DNA from: Acidobacteriota bacterium
Lineage (GTDB): Bacteria > Acidobacteriota > Terriglobia > Bryobacterales > Bryobacteraceae
DNA length: 28,141 nucleotides
Direction: 5' to 3'
NCBI GenBank assembly: GCA_023436715.1
Contig: JAEZIJ010000255.1
Span: 1 to 28,141 of the forward strand
Shown here: piece after piece, positions 6,647-14,557 of the stretch
How the letters are laid out: each line of letters opens with the position of its first letter
How positions within the stretch are numbered: the first letter of the stretch is position 1
The notes under the pieces: model-generated
The model's database searches: none
Told to the model about the DNA's origin: nothing
Seen by the model: the letters and a program-made list of their open reading frames with translations, nothing else
Program-made: the position numbers and the translations under genes

Positions 6647-6879
6647 TCGACGCTCACTTTCGTCCCTTGCTGGCCGGCGCCGGACAGGTATGCGATGCGG
6701 TCGTCGATCAGGCTGCGAACCGCCTTCAGGAGTTCGATTCGTGAGTTGCGGAGGTGCATGCGGGCCGCCGGGGACTTGGGGAAGAACATATCCTGCACCC
6801 GGTCCATCGCTTCCCGGCAAAGGCAGCGTTCGCCGGCGGGGGCGCCCGCCTGTTGTTGATTTGCCTGTTGCTCGTTCAT
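6643..6879 (-). CDS. Small helical protein of unknown function between arsA-like and bcp
   Basis: A 78-aa protein. The N-terminal third is Gln/Ala-rich and low complexity. The rest is predicted helical, with a segment HLRNSRIELLKAVRSLIDDRI followed closely by YLSG. I recall this pattern (RNSR-x-E-x-LKA-x-R-x-LID-x-RI) from short uncharacterised proteins beside ArsA-like ATPases, but I cannot name a family. It has two Cys in CLC. It overlaps arsA by 4 bp (ATGA) at its start and bcp by 4 bp at its end, so the three genes are almost certainly co-translated. A role as adaptor or regulator of the ATPase is a guess. Confidence 0.75.
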   Translation of the reverse strand: MNEQQANQQQAGAPAGERCLCREAMDRVQDMFFPKSPAARMHLRNSRIELLKAVRSLIDDRIAYLSGAGQQGTKVSVE

Positions 6880-8069
6880 ACTTCCATCTCCTTCATCTCG
6901 ACAGTGAGGGTCCGGTGTTCGAGCCTCGCACGGGTCGGCACGAGAGCTGCCATGGACGTGGGCAGGCCGATGTGGCGGCGGAAGGTGCCGATCTCGATCA
7001 CAAGCTCATCCCCCTTTTTGAACAGCCCCACCTCGCCCTTGGTGGCGAAAGGCAGCAGCACACGAACTTCATACAACCCGTTCTGCTTTCCGAACGTGTA
7101 CGGCCTCTCCGTCCGGCTCACGGCCGCCGGATCTTCCCCCTCAGCATACAGCACGGCGGCCAGTTCCTCCAGCCTTTTCCGGCCGAGCACCTCGTGAGTG
7201 AACAGAGGCACGCGCTTGGTGGGCACCGGAGCGAAGTAATCCTCAATTTCCTGTAGCGTGCGCTCCTGGGAGACGCGCCATTCATCGAACCAGGCGTCGG
7301 AAACTTCACGCGGCAGCACGCGGTTGACGACTACCGTATCCACCGTCAGTCCATGCAGGGAAAAGTAGACGAAGGCCCGCTGCGTTTCGCGCAAAACCAT
7401 CTTCTCGGGGTTCGTGACCAGGCGGACACTGGTCACCTGCGGGTCTTCCATCACCTCATCCACGCCCTCCAACTTCTCGAACAGGTCGCGGATATTGACG
7501 AAGTAGCTGTCGGCGGGCAGTTCGAACGGCGCTACCCGATTCGCGATCGGGCGGACCGCCTTGAGCAGGCTCCTCTGGAACGGGAAGATGTGCTTCATGT
7601 ACCAGTCGAGCGTCGTAGGCATGCTGATGAAGCGCATGGATTCAGCCGTTGGCGCGGCGTCGAGCACGATGACGTCGTAGGTCTCCTCGCGCCGGTACTG
7701 GTTGATGTACATCATCGCGCTGAGTTCTTCCATGCCGGGAAGAATCGCGAGTTCCTCGGCCTGAACTCCGCTGATGCCCGTGGTGCGCAGCACCGAAATG
7801 ACGTAGGACGAGATCTCCTGCCAGTGCCTCTTGATCTCCTTCTGGATGTTCAATTCCTGAATGGAGAGGCGGTCGTCGATGGGAAAGGGGTCGGAAGTCC
7901 TGGCGTGGAAGAGATCGGTCTCGAGATCGAACGAATCGGCGAGGCTGTGCGCCGGGTCGATGCTCATGACCATAGTGCGGTATCCCAACTGCGAAAGCCG
8001 CACACCGGTAGCGGCAGCAAGGCTCGTTTTCCCCACGCCCCCCTTTCCGCTGAACAACAAAACCCTCAT
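6876..8069 (-). CDS. ArsA/GET3-family ATPase lacking metal-binding cysteines
   Basis: A 397-aa SIMIBI-class ATPase. The deviant Walker A GKGGVGKT is at residues 8-15, DPAHSLADSFD follows, and DVIVLDAAPTAES is the Walker B/switch region. The C-terminal about 80 residues (from YEVRVLLPFATKGEV) form the Hsp20-like beta domain of bacterial ArsA-like proteins. Real arsenite pumps bind As(III) through three cysteines and Get3 uses a CxxC zinc site, yet this protein contains no cysteine at all, and no arsB, arsR or arsD is nearby. It is therefore unlikely to be an arsenite pump; a chaperone or targeting role is more plausible. I start it at the ATG at 8069 (MRVLLFSGKGG), not 20 codons upstream. Confidence 0.88.
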   Translation of the reverse strand: MRVLLFSGKGGVGKTSLAAATGVRLSQLGYRTMVMSIDPAHSLADSFDLETDLFHARTSDPFPIDDRLSIQELNIQKEIKRHWQEISSYVISVLRTTGISGVQAEELAILPGMEELSAMMYINQYRREETYDVIVLDAAPTAESMRFISMPTTLDWYMKHIFPFQRSLLKAVRPIANRVAPFELPADSYFVNIRDLFEKLEGVDEVMEDPQVTSVRLVTNPEKMVLRETQRAFVYFSLHGLTVDTVVVNRVLPREVSDAWFDEWRVSQERTLQEIEDYFAPVPTKRVPLFTHEVLGRKRLEELAAVLYAEGEDPAAVSRTERPYTFGKQNGLYEVRVLLPFATKGEVGLFKKGDELVIEIGTFRRHIGLPTSMAALVPTRARLEHRTLTVEMKEMEV

Positions 8070-8084
8070 ATGCCCCCATTGTGT

Positions 8085-8118
8085 CAAAAAGGGGTCAACC
8101 TGATGGCTGACCCTTTTG
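8085..8118 (-). terminator. Rho-independent terminator between oxidoreductase and arsA-like gene
   Basis: On the minus strand AAAAGGGTCA pairs with TGACCCCTTTT (about 10 bp with one G-U), followed by TTTTTG. It starts 5 bp after the oxidoreductase stop and ends about 15 bp before the arsA-like start. It would separate the two transcription units; alternatively it acts as an attenuator for the arsA-like operon. Confidence 0.7.
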
Positions 8119-8122
8119 TGAC

Positions 8123-9331
8123 CTACCACTGCAGCTTCAGGTTCGCTTCGTACTTCTCGGTGGATTTCATCATCTCGTCCCAGGTCACCATCCGGCCCTG
8201 GTACGCGGCCATGCGGCCCAGGATCGCGGTCAGGTTGCTCTCCACCGCCTGTTCAGCGTTGTTCAGCGGCTTGCCTGTCCGGATGCTCTCGACAAACGCC
8301 TTCACGTTGTTGATAGCACCCTGCCGGAAGGTGTCGTCCTTTTCGGCTCCCATCCAGGCGTTGTCTCCAGTGATGCGCACAAGCCCGCCGTAGTGCGAAT
8401 CGACGGCGCCGTTAATGCCGAACACGCGCACGCACAAATCGGAGAAGCTGTTAGTGAGCTGGTTCGAGCTGAAATCCGCCTGCACGCCGTTTGGATACCA
8501 GAAAGTCACCAGGAAGTGGTCCCACGCATCGCCGGCATCGTAGCCGGTGCCCTTCCAATCGGTGCGTCCGCCCGTTCCGAACGCCCTTACCGGATGGCCC
8601 TGCAGGTACCAGTTCGCCACGTCGATGACGTGAATGTTCTGCTCGACGATAATGTCCCCGCCGAGCACGCGGTCCATGTAGAAATTCAGGATACGTCCCT
8701 GCCCGGGATCCATTCCCGGCTGCCACTTATCCTTCGACGGCCGGCCCGCATAGTAGAGCACCTGCGCGAAGACGGGCTTGCCGATATCGCCGCGATGCAC
8801 GCGTTTCGCAGCCTCCTGAAACACCGGCTGGGACCGTGTCTGGAAATCGACCAGATAACTGAGTTTCTTTGCAGCCGCTTTCTTCCCGCTCTCGAGGATG
8901 CTCTTCGACCCGGGCACGTCCACGGCCACAGGCTTCGCCAGATACACGTGCTTGCCTGCGTCCACCGCGGCGCGCACCTGCTCGGGATGGAAGTACGGCG
9001 GCGTCTCGATCACCACGCCGTCGAGTTTCGATGCCGCCAGTTCGCCGTAGGCGTCCGGCCCGTAGTAAGCCCGCGACGGGTCAACTTTGAAAGTCTTGCG
9101 CGTGCTTTCCAGGCGATCCTTGATCACCTCGGCCACCGCAACGATTCGCGCGCCCGCAAATTCGGGGAAGAACGCGCCGACCCAATTGCCGCGCCCTCCG
9201 CACCCGACCAGCCCAACCTCAACCGTCGAGTTCGCCTGACTGCCAAATACCGTCTCCGGCTTGAGGATGAGTACCCCCGTCGCCGCGGCCTTCAGGAAGT
9301 CGCGCCGCTCCGCCGTCCGCCGTTCGTTCAT
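8123..9331 (-). CDS. Tat-exported Gfo/Idh/MocA-family oxidoreductase
   Basis: A 402-aa NAD(P)-dependent oxidoreductase acting on sugars or sugar-like compounds. The N-terminus has a twin-arginine signal (RRDFLKAAATGVLIL). The Rossmann part has VGLVGCGGRGNW, followed by the family substrate-site segment with the EK-like motif read here as AKPVAVD. The C-terminal domain contains GGDIIVEQNIHVIDVANWY. The ATG at 9331 is preceded by a strong AGGAGG. Exported Gfo/Idh/MocA proteins are abundant in Acidobacteria and Planctomycetes and often act on glycans, but the substrate here is unknown. It is preceded in the same direction by the esterase gene (41 bp) and followed by a terminator. Confidence 0.92.
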   Translation of the reverse strand: MNERRTAERRDFLKAAATGVLILKPETVFGSQANSTVEVGLVGCGGRGNWVGAFFPEFAGARIVAVAEVIKDRLESTRKTFKVDPSRAYYGPDAYGELAASKLDGVVIETPPYFHPEQVRAAVDAGKHVYLAKPVAVDVPGSKSILESGKKAAAKKLSYLVDFQTRSQPVFQEAAKRVHRGDIGKPVFAQVLYYAGRPSKDKWQPGMDPGQGRILNFYMDRVLGGDIIVEQNIHVIDVANWYLQGHPVRAFGTGGRTDWKGTGYDAGDAWDHFLVTFWYPNGVQADFSSNQLTNSFSDLCVRVFGINGAVDSHYGGLVRITGDNAWMGAEKDDTFRQGAINNVKAFVESIRTGKPLNNAEQAVESNLTAILGRMAAYQGRMVTWDEMMKSTEKYEANLKLQW

Positions 9332-9372
9332 GGTTCCTCCTGGAGAATTCCAGGACGGAATATATCACAAGC

Positions 9373-9993
9373 TCAGAACCCCAGGAATCTCCGGGCGCCG
9401 GTCCAGATCGTCTCGAGCGAATCAAGAAGCTCGTGGCCGTCGTCGAGCAGCACCAGCTCAACGTTGGGCCGGGCGGCGCGGAAGCGTTCGGAGAGATCGC
9501 ATTTCACCGTGGCGTCGAGCCGGCCGTGGAACACAAGGGTGGGCTGTGCGACTTCCGGGTAGTCCTCGTACTTCGCGGCGTCTTCGATGATTCCGTAGTT
9601 GAGCCTGCGCTCACGCCCCTCCGCGAAGTGGAAGAACGACAGATATCCCCTCCGCTTCCAGTCCTCAAACTGACCGTCGCCCAACCACTCCGTCCAGCGC
9701 TTCGCAAGCTCAAATGCGGGCGCCATCAGCACGAGCCGCTCCACCTCCGGATGGCGAGCCGCGTAGAGGGCCGCGAGATATCCGCCCATGCTCGAACCGA
9801 TCAGCGAAACCGGCCGCCCGGCCGCTGCCCGCTCAATTACGCCCAACTGTCCGGTAATTGTCAGGTCCTCGAAACGGCCCTCGGAAAGGTCCGGAATCAG
9901 CACGTCGATCCCATGCGAACTCAGCCGTTCGCGGAAGAACTGCGCTTTCCTCGATCCGGGGCCGGAAGCGAAGCCGTGAAGGTAGATAATCAT
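9373..9993 (-). CDS. YqiA/YcfP-type alpha/beta-hydrolase (esterase)
   Basis: A 206-aa compact alpha/beta-hydrolase. The opening YLHGFASGPGSRKA gives the oxyanion-hole HG and the family hallmark. The nucleophile elbow is GSSMGG, and candidate acid and base are Asp in FHGRLDATV and His in DDGHELL. It has no signal peptide, so it is cytoplasmic. YqiA-like proteins hydrolyse acyl esters; the physiological substrate is unknown. Its ATG overlaps the stop of the upstream secreted protein (ATGA), indicating coupling. Confidence 0.87.
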   Translation of the reverse strand: MIIYLHGFASGPGSRKAQFFRERLSSHGIDVLIPDLSEGRFEDLTITGQLGVIERAAAGRPVSLIGSSMGGYLAALYAARHPEVERLVLMAPAFELAKRWTEWLGDGQFEDWKRRGYLSFFHFAEGRERRLNYGIIEDAAKYEDYPEVAQPTLVFHGRLDATVKCDLSERFRAARPNVELVLLDDGHELLDSLETIWTGARRFLGF

Positions 9994-10880
9994 TGAAATT
10001 TGATTTCGGCGTCCACCGAGAATACCCGGAAGGGCGAGTACTGGAACACGTTCTCGACGACCAGCGTGCCACCGGAGAACTCCCTGTGCGTGACGGAAAC
10101 AGGCGCGGATACCCCGTGCGCGTTCACCGTGTAGTCCACAGTGGCCTCGTCGCGGATCTCGGTATTTCCTTCCTTCCGAGTCGAAGACAGCTCCACGCGC
10201 AATGGGCGCGAGTCCGCGCGGCGAACCCAGAGCCGGCCGTCGAGGGGCACATGCAGTGCCTTGCGCTTTTCGAATATGAGCAGGGACCCGCCCCCGCCGC
10301 GCTGACGGAATGTGAGAATCAATGCCGCCTCCGCGCCGATTCGCCCCTCGCCATCGGAACGGAACTCGTAGTCCTGCAGTTGCCGCCGCCCGAACAGCAG
10401 CAGCACCTGCCCGAAGTCGGCCGCGGCGCCGGCAAGCCCGTGCTTCTCGAACCGCTCCAGCATGCGCTTTTTCACTTCGTCGTCTTCCGACCGCATGCCG
10501 ATGGCGAGGGAACGCCGGGCGTCCTGCTGCGACGAAACCCGGCGCCCGTCCACGGTAACAACCTGGCGAAATTCGTGAAGGGCGTTGGGAGAATCCTTAA
10601 AACTGGAGAATCCGTACTCCGAAACGATCTCCCGAGTGCGATACTCTGGTTTGGGAGCTGTGACGGCGGCGGCGCCAATACGCGGCCGGAACCGCCGGGG
10701 CGGCTTGAGCGCCCTTTGCACCAGGGTCTCTTCGGCCAGCATTTTGGGCGCATTGGCGCGGAATACGTCGGCTTCCTCGGAAACGCGGGCGAGAATGCTC
10801 TGCATTTCGCCGGCAGAAGTCTGCTGCGCCGGTTGGAGACCGGCGGCAAGCGCGGCGACGGCTAAGAAGTGCCCCCACAT
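9990..10880 (-). CDS. Secreted protein of unknown function
   Basis: A 296-aa protein with a signal peptide (MWGHFLAVAALAAGLQPAQQ). The mature part starts with a helical segment (EEADVFRANAPKMLAEETL) and continues as a beta-rich domain with GSLLIFEKRKALHVPLDGRLWVRRADSRPLRVEL, then TVDYTVNAHG and VTHREFSGGTLVVENVFQY. The pattern resembles uncharacterised acidobacterial secreted proteins with an outer-membrane lipoprotein-sorting-like beta fold; I cannot assign a function. The frame extends 29 codons upstream, but the ATG at 10880 puts the signal peptide at the start. It is divergent from acpP and coupled to the downstream esterase. Confidence 0.75.
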   Translation of the reverse strand: MWGHFLAVAALAAGLQPAQQTSAGEMQSILARVSEEADVFRANAPKMLAEETLVQRALKPPRRFRPRIGAAAVTAPKPEYRTREIVSEYGFSSFKDSPNALHEFRQVVTVDGRRVSSQQDARRSLAIGMRSEDDEVKKRMLERFEKHGLAGAAADFGQVLLLFGRRQLQDYEFRSDGEGRIGAEAALILTFRQRGGGGSLLIFEKRKALHVPLDGRLWVRRADSRPLRVELSSTRKEGNTEIRDEATVDYTVNAHGVSAPVSVTHREFSGGTLVVENVFQYSPFRVFSVDAEIKFQ

Positions 10881-10922
10881 AGCCCAATTGTAAAACCCTG
10901 GCGGGGGCTGCCGGGAACGTAG

Positions 10923-10951
10923 TTGCGGACGGGCGCGAACGTCGCTAGAAT
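10923..10951 (+). promoter_or_regulatory. Probable sigma-70 promoter of acpP-fabF
   Basis: TTGCGG (10923-10928), a 17-bp spacer and TAGAAT (10946-10951) place the start site about 23 bp before the acpP ATG, leaving room for the GGAGG ribosome site at about 10973. Spacing is ideal and both hexamers match consensus at four or more positions. Confidence 0.55.
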
Positions 10952-10981
10952 CATTGAGTTTGAACACATTCTGGAGGTTTC

Positions 10982-11221
10982 ATGTCGGTTGAGCAGAAGG
11001 TCAAGCAGATCATAGTCGAGCAGCTTGGGGTCGACGAAGCGCAAGTGGACGCCACCGCGTCATTCGTCGACGACCTCGGCGCAGACTCTTTGGATATCGT
11101 TGAACTCATTATGGCGTTCGAGGAGGCGTTCGACCTCGACATCCCCGATGAGGACGCCGAGAAGATAGCTAACGTAAAGGATGCCGTCGATTATATCGAA
11201 GGCAAGATGGCGAAGAAGTAG
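10982..11221 (+). CDS. acpP: Acyl carrier protein
   Basis: A 79-aa acidic four-helix carrier of fatty-acid synthesis. Ser36 in DSLDIVEL is the 4'-phosphopantetheine site, and the whole sequence (QLGVDEAQV, FVDDLGADSLD, DIPDEDAEKI) is canonical. The ATG follows GGAGG by about 5 bp. fabF lies 43 bp downstream, the usual bacterial acpP-fabF pair. Confidence 0.98.
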   Translation: MSVEQKVKQIIVEQLGVDEAQVDATASFVDDLGADSLDIVELIMAFEEAFDLDIPDEDAEKIANVKDAVDYIEGKMAKK

Positions 11222-11264
11222 GACCAGTCAGCCCATATCCGGTTTTCCAGAAGAGGAGCGTACC

Positions 11265-12509
11265 TTGTCGCGCAGGGTCGTCGTTACAGGTGTCGGATTG
11301 GTGTCCCCAGTGGGTGTCGGGACCGAACAGACTTGGGAGGCCATTCGCAACTCGCGCAGCGGCATTGCCCCGATCACTGCCTTTGATGCTTCGGCGTTTC
11401 CGTGCCGGATCGCCGGAGAAGTCAAAGGGTTCCAGCCCGAGAAGTGGGTGGAACGAAAAGAGCTCAAGAAGATGGGGCGATTCATCCAGTTCGCTATCGC
11501 TGCGTCGGATTTCGCCCTGTCTGCTTCGGGAGTAAAGGTCACCGAGGAAAATGCCGAACGCGTCGGTATCTATATAGGCAGCGGAATCGGCGGGTTCGAG
11601 GTGATTGAACGCGAATTCGAGCAATTGCTGGCACACGGGCCGAAGCGTATCTCGCCGTTCTTCATCCCGGCCACAATCGTAAACCTAGCCTCCGGCTACG
11701 TTTCCATACGAACGGGAGCCAAAGGGCCCAACTCGGCCACCGCCACCGCCTGCACAACCAGCGCCCACGCAATCGGCGATTCGTTCCGCCTGATCCAGCG
11801 TGGGGATGCCGACGTGATGATCTGCGGCGGCGCGGAAGGCGCCATCTCGCGCATGGGCGTCGGTGGATTCGCCGCCATGCGGGCCCTGTCGACCCGCAAC
11901 GACGAACCGGAAAAAGCCAGCCGGCCATGGGACAAGTGCCGCGACGGCTTCGTTGTCGGTGAAGGCGCCGGTGTTCTCGTACTCGAGGAAATGGAAACGG
12001 CCGAGCGCCGCGGCGCACCGATTCTCGCCGAGATTGTCGGCTATGGAATGAGCGGCGACGCATTCCACATCAGCGCTCCGCCCGAAGATGGCGACGGAGC
12101 CTTCCGCGTCATGCGGAATGCGCTGCGCGATGCGGCCATAGAGCCCTCCGCCATCAACTACATCAACGCCCACGGCACCTCGACCGATGTGGGCGACCGC
12201 GTGGAAACCAAGGCAATCAAGCGCTGCTTCGGCGACCACGCCTACAAGCTGGCCGTCAGCTCCACTAAGTCCATGACGGGTCATCTGCTAGGCGCAGCCG
12301 GCGGACTCGAAGCCGGAATCACCGTGCTCGCCATCCGCGACCAGATCGCACCGCCCACGATCAACTACGAATTCCCCGATCACCCCGCCTGCGATCTCGA
12401 TTACGTGCCGAATACCGAACGTCCCACGCGCATCGATTACGCGCTGTCGAACTCTTTCGGGTTCGGCGGCACGAACGGCTGCCTGATTTTCAAGCGTTAC
12501 GCAGCGTAG
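11265..12509 (+). CDS. fabF: 3-oxoacyl-[acyl-carrier-protein] synthase II (KAS II)
   Basis: A 414-aa thiolase-fold condensing enzyme that extends acyl-ACP with malonyl-ACP. With the TTG at 11265 as start, the catalytic residues fall at Cys163 (TACTTSAHA), His303 (NAHGTST) and His340 (MTGHLLGAAGG), the same numbers as in E. coli FabF. That, with GAGGAG at 11253-11258, supports the rare TTG start over the 28-codon longer frame that overlaps acpP. Other hallmarks are RRVVVTGVGLVSP at the start and FGFGGTN at the end. It forms an operon with acpP. Confidence 0.97.
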   Translation: MSRRVVVTGVGLVSPVGVGTEQTWEAIRNSRSGIAPITAFDASAFPCRIAGEVKGFQPEKWVERKELKKMGRFIQFAIAASDFALSASGVKVTEENAERVGIYIGSGIGGFEVIEREFEQLLAHGPKRISPFFIPATIVNLASGYVSIRTGAKGPNSATATACTTSAHAIGDSFRLIQRGDADVMICGGAEGAISRMGVGGFAAMRALSTRNDEPEKASRPWDKCRDGFVVGEGAGVLVLEEMETAERRGAPILAEIVGYGMSGDAFHISAPPEDGDGAFRVMRNALRDAAIEPSAINYINAHGTSTDVGDRVETKAIKRCFGDHAYKLAVSSTKSMTGHLLGAAGGLEAGITVLAIRDQIAPPTINYEFPDHPACDLDYVPNTERPTRIDYALSNSFGFGGTNGCLIFKRYAA

Positions 12510-12661
12510 CGGTCGGTGCGGGTCACACCAGGAACCGGCATACCCGAATACTGTTCCACCTATCCGTTCGCGGCGTGACTTGGACCTCCGTTAATCAGGA
12601 GTTCTCGCGGTTATGGCCGATATGCATCGTTGGCGTACGCATCCATTTCGGGTCGGCATCG

Positions 12662-12692
12662 CTGCGACTCCAGCCTGATACCTAAGTCGCAG
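12662..12692 (+). promoter_or_regulatory. Inverted repeat upstream of the histidine kinase
   Basis: A perfect 8-bp inverted repeat (CTGCGACT at 12662-12669, AGTCGCAG at 12685-12692) with a 15-nt loop. It lies inside the extreme 5' part of the longest kinase frame but upstream of the GTG I favour. It could be an operator or a leader hairpin, or the weak end of fabF transcription. No U-tract. Confidence 0.35.
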
Positions 12693-12722
12693 GCGGAGCC
12701 CATCGGCCACCCTGCGGGCCGG

Positions 12723-14441
12723 GTGCGTACGGTGGCCGACCTGTTGCGCCGCTCCTTCGCGGGCCCTATCGGAAACGTCCTTGCCCTCGGTGTCCTTTTT
12801 TTTGGGACGGATCTGCGCAGTGAGTTGCCGGTCGCTACGGCTGCATTCCTGTTCATTCTCACTCTGAGGTTGACCGCCCGAGCCGTGCTTGTGGTCCGCT
12901 TTCGCTATCGCCTTTCCGAGCCAACCGGACTGCCGCTTTGGCTGATTGGCGTATCCGCATACCTGCTTTCTGCTCCAACTGGACTTTACGCAGCCCTCGT
13001 CGTCCGGCACTATGGGTTCGCTAGTTCGAACACGCTCCTGCTCTGCGTCTTCGCGATGACGTGCGCGGCCTCCGGCGTAACGACCATCGCACCCAATCTC
13101 CCTATAGCAATCGGGTTTCAACTTTCGATCCTGGCGCCGATTGTCGCGGCGAGTCTGCTCGCTGGCGGCCGCGACGGCCGTGTTGCGGCCGCTGCCACTA
13201 CCCTGTTCGCGATCTACACGTTGCTCGATACTTTCCGCCAGAACGCGGAGTATCGGCGCAATGTGGCTGCCGAGGAGAGGCTCCGGAGGCGTGCCGACGA
13301 ACTGCACGAAGCCAGAACCGCGGCGGAGTCGGCGAGTCGGGCGAAGAGCGAGTTCCTGGCGAAAATGAGCCATGAGATTCGTACGCCGATGAACGGCGTC
13401 CTCGGGATGATGGAACTCGTCATGAGAATGGAACTCTCGGCGGAGCAGCGCCGCAATCTGGGTTATGCACGTGACTCGGCCGAAGTATTATTGGCCCTTC
13501 TTAACGATCTCTTGGATCATGCAAAGGCGGAGGCCGGAAAGCTGGGACTCGAGGCTGTGGATTTCGAGCTTCGCGATGTTGTGCAACGCGCGCTGCACCC
13601 ATTTGCCGCTCAGGTCGCCGATAAGGGATTGAGCCTGACGGCCTCCGTTGCGCCCGATGTCCCCCTCTGGCTCAATGGCGACCCAGGGCGGTTGCGCCAG
13701 GTTCTTGTAAACCTGTTGTCCAATGCAGTGAAGTTTACAGTCGCCGGCTCCGTCCGGGTGTCTGTAACCGGTGAACCGGGCACGGCGCAGCGCGCCCGGC
13801 TGCGCTTCGTGGTCGAGGATACCGGCCCCGGAATTCCCACTGACAAACTCGCCTCCATCTTTGACGCGTTCTCCCAGGCCGACAGTTCGATTACCCGGCG
13901 CTTCGGTGGCACGGGATTGGGGCTCGCTATCTGCTCCGATATCGTGAAATTGATGGAAGGGAGAATCTGGGCGGAAAGCGCACCGGGTCGCGGAAGCGCC
14001 TTTCACTTTACCGCCGGATTCGCGCTGTCCTCCGGACCTGTGTCGTGCGAGCGGAGTAGGCCCGAGGCGCCCGTTCGCGCCCCTTTGCGCGTTTTGATAG
14101 CCGAGGACAATCGGGTCAATCAAAAGGTGCTTGGCCAAATGCTGAAGGTCCGCGGGCATTCGTTCGAGGTTGCTGAGGACGGTGAAAACGTCATCCAGCG
14201 CGTTTGCGACGGCTGCTTTGATGTGGTTCTGATGGACGTACAAATGCCAGGTATCGATGGTCTCGAAGCAACCAGACGGATTCGCGCGATGAACAACGGT
14301 CGCTCGGGTGTGCCTATCATCGGGGTGACGGCAGGCGCTACCCCAACCGAACTAGCCGCGTGCCTGGAAGCGGGGATGAATTCCTATATCACGAAGCCTA
14401 TAACGTTGCGCGCAGTCGAGAAGGCGCTGGCGGGTGTGTAG
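12723..14441 (+). CDS. Membrane hybrid sensor histidine kinase with C-terminal receiver domain
   Basis: A 572-aa hybrid kinase. About 180 N-terminal residues hold roughly six membrane helices with little periplasmic sequence, so the sensor is probably intramembrane. A short coiled linker follows, then HisKA with the phospho-acceptor His in KMSHEIRTPMNG. The HATPase domain has the N box LVNLLSNAVKF, G1 VEDTGPGIP and G2 GGTGLGLAI. The receiver domain has AEDNRVNQ, the phospho-acceptor Asp in VLMDVQMPGIDG and the Lys in YITKP. No output domain or cognate regulator is adjacent. The longest frame begins at a TTG at 12630 without a ribosome site, and its first 31 residues are hydrophilic and span an inverted repeat. 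I therefore prefer GTG 12723; GTG 12732 is also possible. Confidence 0.88.
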   Translation: MRTVADLLRRSFAGPIGNVLALGVLFFGTDLRSELPVATAAFLFILTLRLTARAVLVVRFRYRLSEPTGLPLWLIGVSAYLLSAPTGLYAALVVRHYGFASSNTLLLCVFAMTCAASGVTTIAPNLPIAIGFQLSILAPIVAASLLAGGRDGRVAAAATTLFAIYTLLDTFRQNAEYRRNVAAEERLRRRADELHEARTAAESASRAKSEFLAKMSHEIRTPMNGVLGMMELVMRMELSAEQRRNLGYARDSAEVLLALLNDLLDHAKAEAGKLGLEAVDFELRDVVQRALHPFAAQVADKGLSLTASVAPDVPLWLNGDPGRLRQVLVNLLSNAVKFTVAGSVRVSVTGEPGTAQRARLRFVVEDTGPGIPTDKLASIFDAFSQADSSITRRFGGTGLGLAICSDIVKLMEGRIWAESAPGRGSAFHFTAGFALSSGPVSCERSRPEAPVRAPLRVLIAEDNRVNQKVLGQMLKVRGHSFEVAEDGENVIQRVCDGCFDVVLMDVQMPGIDGLEATRRIRAMNNGRSGVPIIGVTAGATPTELAACLEAGMNSYITKPITLRAVEKALAGV

Positions 14442-14474
14442 CGTCCAGGCATATCTGGGGGGGTGCCTTGTGGC

Positions 14475-14534
14475 GCAGGCCATCGTGTTTTGTGGCCTGC
14501 GAGCGCGGCAGACGACAGAAAACGATCGTCTGCC
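14475..14534. terminator. Two stacked hairpins between convergent genes
   Basis: Hairpin A is GCAGGCCA (14475-14482) with TGGCCTGC (14493-14500), 8 bp. Hairpin B is GGCAGACGA (14507-14515) with TCGTCTGCC (14526-14534), 9 bp. Both are perfect, adjacent, and lie in the 116-bp gap between the convergent kinase gene and the VOC pseudogene. No U-tract follows on either strand, so a bidirectional terminator is likely but not proven. Confidence 0.5.
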
Positions 14535-14557
14535 CCACGAAAGAGAGAGCCGGCCCG

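Noticed and set aside
6876..8069. Arsenite-transport function for the ArsA-like gene
   Set aside because: No cysteine in the protein and no arsenic-resistance genes nearby.
8393..9562. 389-aa plus-strand ORF opposite the oxidoreductase
   Set aside because: Antisense shadow; the opposite strand has Tat signal, Rossmann motif and a strong Shine-Dalgarno.
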